Assembly: GCA_016297805.1 (NCBI GenBank)
Contig: JAEDFX010000047.1
Coordinates: forward strand, 1 to 16,632
Length of the DNA: 16,632 bases
Origin: Treponema sp.
GTDB lineage: Bacteria; Spirochaetota; Spirochaetia; Treponematales; Treponemataceae
Direction of reading: 5' to 3'
In this document: in pieces, positions 1-4,804 of the stretch
How the letters are laid out: every line of letters starts with the position of its first letter
How positions within the stretch are numbered: position 1 is the first letter of the stretch
The notes under the pieces: generated by a model
Seen by the model: the letters and a program-made list of their open reading frames with translations, nothing else
What the model was told of the DNA's origin: nothing
Databases searched by the model: none
Position numbers and translations under genes: made by a program

Positions 1-5
1 AGCGA

Positions 6-17
6 CGCTAGCTAGCG
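6..17. repeat. 12-bp perfect palindrome at window edge
   Basis: CGCTAGCTAGCG is a perfect palindrome, followed by CTTTT on the plus strand. The first 60 bases are clearly richer in G+C than the rest of the window and I see no gene in them. The palindrome plus T run could be the end of a terminator of an upstream gene, or a protein-binding site. The left context is missing, so neither can be decided. Confidence 0.35.
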
Positions 18-81
18 CTTTTGGCAGTGCCTGGCTGACTGGTAGTATTTCATAAATTTTTTCTTTTTTTTAAATCTATTA

Positions 82-110
82 TTGACATACTACGTCAGTC
101 ATAGTATATT
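82..110 (+). promoter_or_regulatory. padR operon promoter (TTGACA, 17 bp, TATATT)
   Basis: TTGACA at 82-87 and TATATT at 105-110 are separated by exactly 17 bp, which matches the sigma-70 consensus closely. The expected start is near 117, about 70 bases before the padR start codon. An A/T-rich tract at 48-80 lies directly upstream and could act as an UP element. The left arm of the first operator-like dyad begins at 87 and the right arm ends at 107, so a bound repressor would cover both promoter elements. Confidence 0.8.
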
Positions 111-173
111 ATACCACGTCAGGCGTAGTACGACAGACGTTGCAACGACAGACAATACTACGACTGATAGTAC
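87..173. promoter_or_regulatory. Three operator-like dyad repeats (candidate PadR operators)
   Basis: Three related sites are visible. Site 1 (88-106) is TACTACGTCAGTCATAGTA; with its flanking bases it forms ATACTA-N9-TAGTAT. Site 2 (112-130) is TACCACGTCAGGCGTAGTA and matches site 1 at 16 of 19 positions with a 24-bp offset. Site 3 (155-173) is ATACTACGACTGATAGTAC, two bases shorter in the middle. Extra half-sites lie at 43-48 (TAGTAT) and 183-188 (TACTAT, covering the padR start codon). A separate direct repeat ACGACAGAC occurs at 130-138 and 145-153. Site 1 lies between the -35 and -10 boxes, sites 2 and 3 in the leader. The arrangement fits negative autoregulation by the PadR protein encoded next. 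The repeats are seen directly; which protein binds is inferred. Confidence 0.7.
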
Positions 174-186
174 ATCAGGAGGTACT

Positions 187-525
187 ATGACAACAATCAG
201 CAGTGATGTTATACGCGGTTATAACGACACCATGATTTTGTATCTGCTCCAGAAAAAGCCATCCTACGGGTACGAACTTTCCAAGGATATTAAGGCCTTA
301 TCCGAAGAAAAGTACGTAATAAAGGAAACAACCCTTTATTCAGCCTTTACCCGAATGGAAGACAACGGTTATGTTGAATCCTATTCACAGGAAGCTGAGA
401 ACGGAAAACGCAGAACCTATTATCGTATTACCGATAAAGGACGGAGCTATTACAAAGAAAAATGTGAAGAATGGAACCTTACAAAAGAGGTTGTAGAAAA
501 ATTTATAAATAAGGATGAGAATTAA
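187..525 (+). CDS. PadR family transcriptional regulator
   Basis: The product is a 112-residue winged-helix DNA-binding protein of the PadR type, probably a dimeric repressor of its own operon. The N-terminal half carries the family pattern: a first helix (MILYLLQKKPSYGYELSKDI), a recognition-helix region with ETTLYSAFTRMEDNGYVES, then the wing with KRRTYYRITDKGR. The short C-terminal helix (residues about 90-112) fits the minimal PadR-s2 subclass. The start at 187 is preferred over the in-frame ATG at 82. AGGAGG lies at 177-182, the PadR homology begins just after 187, and the codons from 82 to 186 are promoter and operator repeats translating to a low-complexity Thr/Asp string. The next gene follows after 2 bp and encodes a HAAS-domain membrane protein, a common partner of PadR regulators. 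Confidence 0.92.
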   Translation: MTTISSDVIRGYNDTMILYLLQKKPSYGYELSKDIKALSEEKYVIKETTLYSAFTRMEDNGYVESYSQEAENGKRRTYYRITDKGRSYYKEKCEEWNLTKEVVEKFINKDEN

Positions 526-527
526 TT

Positions 528-1499
528 ATGGAAACTATTAAAAGTTATATTGAATCAATGTTCAGAAACTTACCACAGACAGAAAAAGTTTTAAGAGCAA
601 AATCAGAGCTTTTCCAGATGATGGAAGATAAATATACAGAGCTTATTAAAGAAGGCAAATCTGAAAATGAAGCAGTCGGAACTGTAATTTCTGAATTCGG
701 AAATCTGGAAGAAATTGCAAATGACTTAGGAATTGCTGATATTTACAAATCAACAAGAGAAGAAAACATCAACCGCCGTAAACTTTCCTTTGCTGAAGTA
801 GAAGGCTTTCTTGCTGCAAATCGTAAAAGTGCCACAAAAGTTGGTCTTGGTGTTTTAATGTGTATTTGCTGTGTTATATGGCCAATTATTACTGATGCTT
901 TAAAAATAAACGAAAAAATTGGAATTATCGGTTTGTTCATTACAATAGCTGTAGGCGTTTCACTGTTCATTATTTCCAATACAGATTTGGAAGAATACAA
1001 GTTTCTCTATAACGAAAACTGCAGTATTGATGCCGCAGAATCGGAATTTCTGCGCAACAAACGCCGTGAATATTCAGGTACATACTCTGTAAAACTTTCC
1101 ATTGGAATTCTTTTGTGTGTAATGTGTTTTATTCCTGCTGCCCTTCTTAGTGATATTGATGTGCTGGAAGACTTTGCAGCTGCTGCTTTATTTTTAATGG
1201 TTGGGGTAGGAGTCTACTTCATAACTTCTGCAAATATTATAAGAAAATCCTTTGACCAATTATTGAACATAAATACTTCACAGCTCAAACACAACAGAGA
1301 AGATGAACAAATTAAGAAAATCGAAAACAAAACTGTAAGAGTAATTATGTCTGTATACTGGCAGACAATCACCTGTATTTATCTTTGTATCAGTTTCTTG
1401 ACATCTTCATGGCACATTACATGGCTTATATGGCCTATTGCTGCAGCTGTAAGAGGTATTTTAATCGCAATTTATGCAAATCAGGAAGAAAATAATTAA
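528..1499 (+). CDS. HAAS-domain integral membrane protein (DUF1700-like)
   Basis: This 323-residue protein begins with a soluble helical region of about 75 residues (METIKSYIESMFRNLP... with conserved acidic and hydrophobic spacing and an ...AVGTVISEFGNLEEIANDLG segment). This is typical of HAAS/DUF1700 domains, usually encoded beside PadR regulators. About six hydrophobic segments follow, roughly at residues 102-122, 131-150, 188-207, 214-235, 268-290 and 293-314, arranged as three pairs. The start codon lies 2 bp after the padR stop, with AGGATGAG inside the padR 3' end as ribosome binding site, so the two are translationally close. In known cassettes such a protein is thought to sense or relay envelope state to the PadR repressor. 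That role is inferred from neighbours; no catalytic motif is visible. Confidence 0.85.
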   Translation: METIKSYIESMFRNLPQTEKVLRAKSELFQMMEDKYTELIKEGKSENEAVGTVISEFGNLEEIANDLGIADIYKSTREENINRRKLSFAEVEGFLAANRKSATKVGLGVLMCICCVIWPIITDALKINEKIGIIGLFITIAVGVSLFIISNTDLEEYKFLYNENCSIDAAESEFLRNKRREYSGTYSVKLSIGILLCVMCFIPAALLSDIDVLEDFAAAALFLMVGVGVYFITSANIIRKSFDQLLNINTSQLKHNREDEQIKKIENKTVRVIMSVYWQTITCIYLCISFLTSSWHITWLIWPIAAAVRGILIAIYANQEENN

Positions 1500-1515
1500 A
1501 ATGAGAGGGAATAAT

Positions 1516-2232
1516 ATGAACAAAAAAATATATCTTATAATTATCTGGACAATAACACTTTTATTGATTCTTTTTGTATGTCTTGGGAAACCATCAAAGA
1601 TTCATTTTCACATCAATCCTTTAGATAATAATGAATGGGACAACTCTAAGACTAAAGATAACACTAAATATGCAAATGAGATTGACGAGGAACTGTCAAA
1701 GTTTTCGAATATTGATATCTCCTCTAATGTAATGCAGATTACTATAAAACAGGGAAGTTCTTACCACATAACTGCCAGCTACAATAAAACAAAATACATG
1801 CCGGATTTTAAAATTCATGGCGATACATTAATGATTGAGCAGAATATTCCAAAGCATTCAACCAAAAATATTAATTGTAATTTAGAAATTACAGTTCCAG
1901 CAAATGCAGAGCTTAATAAGGTGACTATTCACAACAATATAGGTGAAATAGAACTGAAAGATTTTAATTCTGAAGCTGTAAGAGTTAAGAATAATGTAGG
2001 CGAGCTTTATATTAAAGACCTGAACTTCAATTCCCTGGAAACAGAAACAAATGTAGGAGAAATTTCTATCAATACAGAAGGCTCCATTAGTAATTATGAT
2101 ATTTCTGCAAAGACTGATATTGGAGAAATTCAGATTGAGGGCAAAAGCTATAAACACAGTTTCAAACAGAGCAGTAATTCTGGTAAAAAGATAACAGCAA
2201 TTACAAATGTTGGAGAAGTTTCTATAAATTAA
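1516..2232 (+). CDS. Membrane-anchored DUF4097-type beta-repeat protein
   Basis: The product is 238 residues from the start at 1516, chosen because AGAGGGA at 1504-1510 sits 5 bases upstream. An in-frame ATG at 1474 overlaps the previous gene and ATG 1501 lacks a good ribosome site. Residues about 3-24 (KKIYLIIIWTITLLLILFVC) form a single signal-anchor helix, so the rest is probably outside the cytoplasmic membrane. From about residue 65 to the end the chain is a repetitive beta structure with recurring NVGEI/NIGEIEL/TDIGEIQIEG units, characteristic of DUF4097 (putative adhesin, beta-helix-like) proteins. The cysteine at the end of the anchor has a poor lipobox (valine before it), so lipidation is doubtful. 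It is the third gene of the padR operon. The combination PadR, HAAS and DUF4097 recurs in other bacteria and is thought to concern the envelope; the ligand is unknown. Confidence 0.8.
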   Translation: MNKKIYLIIIWTITLLLILFVCLGKPSKIHFHINPLDNNEWDNSKTKDNTKYANEIDEELSKFSNIDISSNVMQITIKQGSSYHITASYNKTKYMPDFKIHGDTLMIEQNIPKHSTKNINCNLEITVPANAELNKVTIHNNIGEIELKDFNSEAVRVKNNVGELYIKDLNFNSLETETNVGEISINTEGSISNYDISAKTDIGEIQIEGKSYKHSFKQSSNSGKKITAITNVGEVSIN

Positions 2233-2245
2233 ACGTTTTTATTTT

Positions 2246-2297
2246 CCCCTAATCCTTGTCGAATAAAACCCGATAATATAAACTGTGATATAGGGGA
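2246..2297 (+). promoter_or_regulatory. Probable promoter region and CCCCTA/TAGGGG dyad before the 640-residue gene
   Basis: The 70-bp gap after the DUF4097 gene contains TTGTCG (2256-2261) and, 15 bp later, TATAAA (2277-2282), a plausible but imperfect promoter. CCCCTA at 2246-2251 and TAGGGG at 2291-2296 form a 6-bp inverted repeat spanning it. The right arm overlaps the Shine-Dalgarno AGGGGA (2292-2297) of the next gene. The assignment is tentative. Confidence 0.4.
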
Positions 2298-2302
2298 AAG
2301 AA

Positions 2303-4225
2303 ATGGCAACAACATCTAATTTAAGTTCAATTATCAGATATTATGCTGAAAAACAAAAATCACCATTTATTGATTTACGTGAGTTCTGTGCATATGTAAA
2401 AAAATACGCAGAACATCACGTTGAAGAACAGAGTGAACTTGTAAAATATTTAGGAGACCCAACCAGCACTGTTGTAGCAGAGCTTCAGGGACTTTCAGAA
2501 AAACATCTGGTTGCCGTCATCAATGCTAATAATAAAAAAACAATCGTATCACTTTCTTTCTTTGCAATGAAATACACTAACCAATACAAAGAATTAATGC
2601 AGAACGATTCCATTCTTTACCCTATAATTACAGATTTACCAAAACAGTTCCCTACCACTGCACTGGAAAGAAAACCTGCAAGCCAGTACATCACAAGCAA
2701 CATAGAAAAAGAAGATAACAAATCACCTTATTTATATATTATTGATTTTACCAGAGATATTCCTGCCCTGTTACTTCCAGGCTGTGTACCAATCAAAGTA
2801 CTTCTTGATACAGCCCAGCAGAAAATCAGAAAAATCTTAAAGAAAGAAGAATATCACGATTATTTCCTTAAGAAACTTCGCAGTACAAACCCTACAAAAG
2901 AAATTTCTATCCGAAATTTTTATCAGCACTTTGTAGACAGTGAAAACTATCAGTTTGCAGACTTTACAGAAGGTGACGATTATTATATCTGGAACCAGAC
3001 ACTTTATTATATCCGTCAGGACTTTGAAAAGATTCAGGATCGCACAATTGAAGATGTTAATATTCTTCAGGCAGTCCAGATTCTTGAAATTCACAGTACA
3101 TATCTTAAAGAAAAATTCCAGAATGATCATAAACGTGAAGAAGCCCTTAAAGAACTTGAATCAGCACTTGCAAAGCCACCATTCTTCTATTCTATGAATC
3201 AGATTTTGAAATTCCAGGATCAGAATGGACGACTGCTATATGGCCGCTATTCCGAAGAGGATTTAAAAGAATTCCTTCAGAAAATGACTACAGATGGTGA
3301 TGCAAACGAACTTCCTCCACTTCTTATTTTCAAGGTTGAATCTGGTACCCGCTACTATGTGTATAAGAAAAAGGTTATTCAGGTTGTAGTAAGACTTTGT
3401 AATGAAGCCCATGAATCTATGGAAAAAGAACTGGAAGACCAGTGGTACAAATCCCTTCTGAATTATGAACGTCTTCCTGAAATGTCTGACGCTTCAGAAT
3501 TTGAAGCATGTCTTCATGAATTAGTAGAAAAGCATTCTCCTGTTCTCTATTCACTTTTAAACGCTAACTTTATGTCTCTTCTTTCATATGAAAAAGATGA
3601 TGATGAAACTATGGAAGGATTCCATCTGTTCATAAACGGCAAGCTTATGAATTACAGCGACCTGCTTATGCTTAAGAATTCTAAAATTCTTGCAAATGCA
3701 AAGGCAAGACTTCCATTCATTTATACTGTACCTATTCTTTCATGGATTATTTCTTTGTTTAATACAAAGAAAAAAGAAAAAGCAAAGGCAAAAAAAGTTC
3801 TGCAAAGTTCAACTCAATCTATTGAAGAAATTCTTGATTCTACTGAACAGGAAAAAGATAAGCCTAAGGGAAAACCTGTCAGCAAAACTGAAGCACTTGC
3901 AGCCGCTGCTAAAGAAATTGCAAAAGATTTGATTCCTGAAGGTTCAACTCTAGACCGCGAATTGAATTACCTTGTAAAACAGTGGAATAAAATGATTTCT
4001 AAAGAGGCCTATAACAATCTAACAGAAGATGTTAATGCCTTAATCAGAGATTACACTCGTAAAGTTGTAAAGACTCTTAGTGGTCCAAGTTTTACTCGCG
4101 AAAGAGTTGAAGGCCTTGCCAAAACCCTGGTAAGTACTCCAAATATGCAGAAAATCAATGAACAGAAGGCTCTTACAGAATATGTAACCTTGTACATTCT
4201 GCGCCTTGTAAGTAATTTCCAATAA
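2303..4225 (+). CDS. Large hypothetical protein with one hydrophobic segment
   Basis: I do not recognise a named family in this 640-residue protein. It is mostly helical, lysine- and glutamate-rich and apparently soluble, with no signal peptide. One hydrophobic stretch of about 17 residues occurs at roughly 470-486 (LPFIYTVPILSWIISLF), flanked by a strongly basic run (TKKKEKAKAKK) on its C-terminal side. That pattern suggests a membrane-attached or tail-inserted cytoplasmic protein. A charged linker at about 490-535 precedes a C-terminal helical part of about 110 residues. AGGGGA at 2292-2297 is a good ribosome site for the start at 2303. It stands alone as a transcription unit, followed by an AT hairpin with a T run and then ssb. 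It may be a lineage-restricted spirochaete protein; that is a guess from lack of recognition. Confidence 0.75.
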   Translation: MATTSNLSSIIRYYAEKQKSPFIDLREFCAYVKKYAEHHVEEQSELVKYLGDPTSTVVAELQGLSEKHLVAVINANNKKTIVSLSFFAMKYTNQYKELMQNDSILYPIITDLPKQFPTTALERKPASQYITSNIEKEDNKSPYLYIIDFTRDIPALLLPGCVPIKVLLDTAQQKIRKILKKEEYHDYFLKKLRSTNPTKEISIRNFYQHFVDSENYQFADFTEGDDYYIWNQTLYYIRQDFEKIQDRTIEDVNILQAVQILEIHSTYLKEKFQNDHKREEALKELESALAKPPFFYSMNQILKFQDQNGRLLYGRYSEEDLKEFLQKMTTDGDANELPPLLIFKVESGTRYYVYKKKVIQVVVRLCNEAHESMEKELEDQWYKSLLNYERLPEMSDASEFEACLHELVEKHSPVLYSLLNANFMSLLSYEKDDDETMEGFHLFINGKLMNYSDLLMLKNSKILANAKARLPFIYTVPILSWIISLFNTKKKEKAKAKKVLQSSTQSIEEILDSTEQEKDKPKGKPVSKTEALAAAAKEIAKDLIPEGSTLDRELNYLVKQWNKMISKEAYNNLTEDVNALIRDYTRKVVKTLSGPSFTRERVEGLAKTLVSTPNMQKINEQKALTEYVTLYILRLVSNFQ

Positions 4226-4230
4226 AAATA

Positions 4231-4303
4231 AAAAATTCTAATTTTTTTTTCAAATTTTTCCTCAAATTTTGGTAAAAAACGTAAATCACGGCAATATTAT
4301 ATA
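4231..4303 (+). promoter_or_regulatory. Intergenic module copy A (AT terminator plus promoter) upstream of ssb
   Basis: The module starts with AAAAATT-CT-AATTTTT (4231-4246) running into more T, an AT-only hairpin with a T run that may end the preceding gene. Then come phased A/T tracts, GGTAAAAAACGTAAA at 4271-4285 and AATATTATATA at 4293-4303 (possible -10 TATTAT at 4295-4300). Nearly the same series occurs on the minus strand at 8395-8323. The 15-mer is identical, and the spacing from AAAATTCTA to the end of the 15-mer is 54 against 53 bases. A promoter for ssb is the simplest reading. No clear TTGACA-like -35 is present, so the 15-mer may replace it or bind an activator. Confidence 0.65.
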
Positions 4304-4333
4304 TGCAAGGATTTTATAGTTCCTGTGCAGATT

Positions 4334-4345
4334 GTCTGGCCAGAC
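4334..4345. promoter_or_regulatory. 12-bp palindrome in ssb leader
   Basis: GTCTGGCCAGAC is a perfect palindrome about 30-40 bases downstream of the likely ssb transcription start and before its ribosome site. It could bind a dimeric regulator. It does not resemble the common LexA box patterns closely enough for me to name it. Confidence 0.4.
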
Positions 4346-4375
4346 GTCATAACAAAATTATTCGAGGTATTATTT

Positions 4376-4801
4376 ATGAATCAATTAAATTCTATTATTT
4401 TAGAAGGAAATCTTGTTCGTGACGCAGTAGTTTCTGAACCTATTCCAGGATTTAAAGTATGCAAATTTACAATTGCTGTAAATCGTTTCTACAAAAATCA
4501 TAATGGTGAAGGAGCTGAAGAAGTTTCATACTTTGATGTTGAAACATATAACGGCATGGCCGAATACTGCCAGAAAAAAGCCCAGAAAGGCCGTGGCGTA
4601 AGAGTTGTTGGACGCCTTAAACAGTCAACCTGGAAAGATGAAAACGATAAGCTTTGCAGTCGTACTTTTGTAGTTGCAGAACATATTGAATATAAACCAG
4701 TTTTCCAGAAAACCGAAAAGGAACAAAGTGCTGTAAAAACAGAACAGGCTCCAGTGTCTACACCAGAGCCTGTTCCTGTTGAGGAGGCAGTTGCATTCTA
4801 G
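4376..4801 (+). CDS. ssb: Single-stranded DNA-binding protein
   Basis: This 141-residue protein binds single-stranded DNA during replication, recombination and repair. Residues 1-105 form one OB fold with the family landmarks MNQLNSIILEGNLVRD, the FKVCKFTIAVNRFY strand, SYFDVETYNGMAEYC, KGRGVRVVGRLKQSTW and FVVAEHIEY. A Pro/Glu/Val-rich linker follows, and the tail VEEAVAF resembles the acidic ...DDDIPF tip that recruits partner proteins but has only two acids and Ala-Val for Ile-Pro. The start at 4376 has GAGG 8 bases upstream and gives the normal N-terminus; an in-frame ATG at 4325 adds 17 unrelated residues. It is not in the usual rpsF-ssb-rpsR setting, so it may be a second copy. Its stop lies 3 bp from the stop of the convergent U32 gene. 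Confidence 0.92.
   Translation: MNQLNSIILEGNLVRDAVVSEPIPGFKVCKFTIAVNRFYKNHNGEGAEEVSYFDVETYNGMAEYCQKKAQKGRGVRVVGRLKQSTWKDENDKLCSRTFVVAEHIEYKPVFQKTEKEQSAVKTEQAPVSTPEPVPVEEAVAF
4735..4775 (-). terminator. Intrinsic terminator for the minus strand, embedded in ssb
   Basis: GAACAGGCTC (4742-4751) and GAGCCTGTTC (4766-4775) are a perfect 10-bp inverted repeat. The loop itself holds GTGT-CT-ACAC (4754-4763), which would stack on the stem after a CA/CA internal loop. Read on the minus strand, the stem is followed by TG and five T (4739-4735). It lies 30 bp beyond the stop of the U32 gene, where its terminator is expected, but inside ssb codons about 123-134. On the plus strand no T run follows. Confidence 0.7.
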
Positions 4802-4804
4802 GCT

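Noticed and set aside
130..153. CRISPR-like short direct repeats ACGACAGAC near the window start
   Set aside because: Only two 9-bp copies 15 bp apart, embedded in an operator region; no spacers, no cas genes.
82..186. N-terminal extension of the PadR protein from the ATG at 82
   Set aside because: The codons are the promoter and operator repeats and give a Thr/Asp low-complexity string; AGGAGG before 187 and the family N-terminus fix the start at 187.
4325..4375. Longer ssb start at 4325
   Set aside because: It adds 17 residues unlike any SSB N-terminus and crosses the leader palindrome; the 4376 start has GAGG at proper distance.
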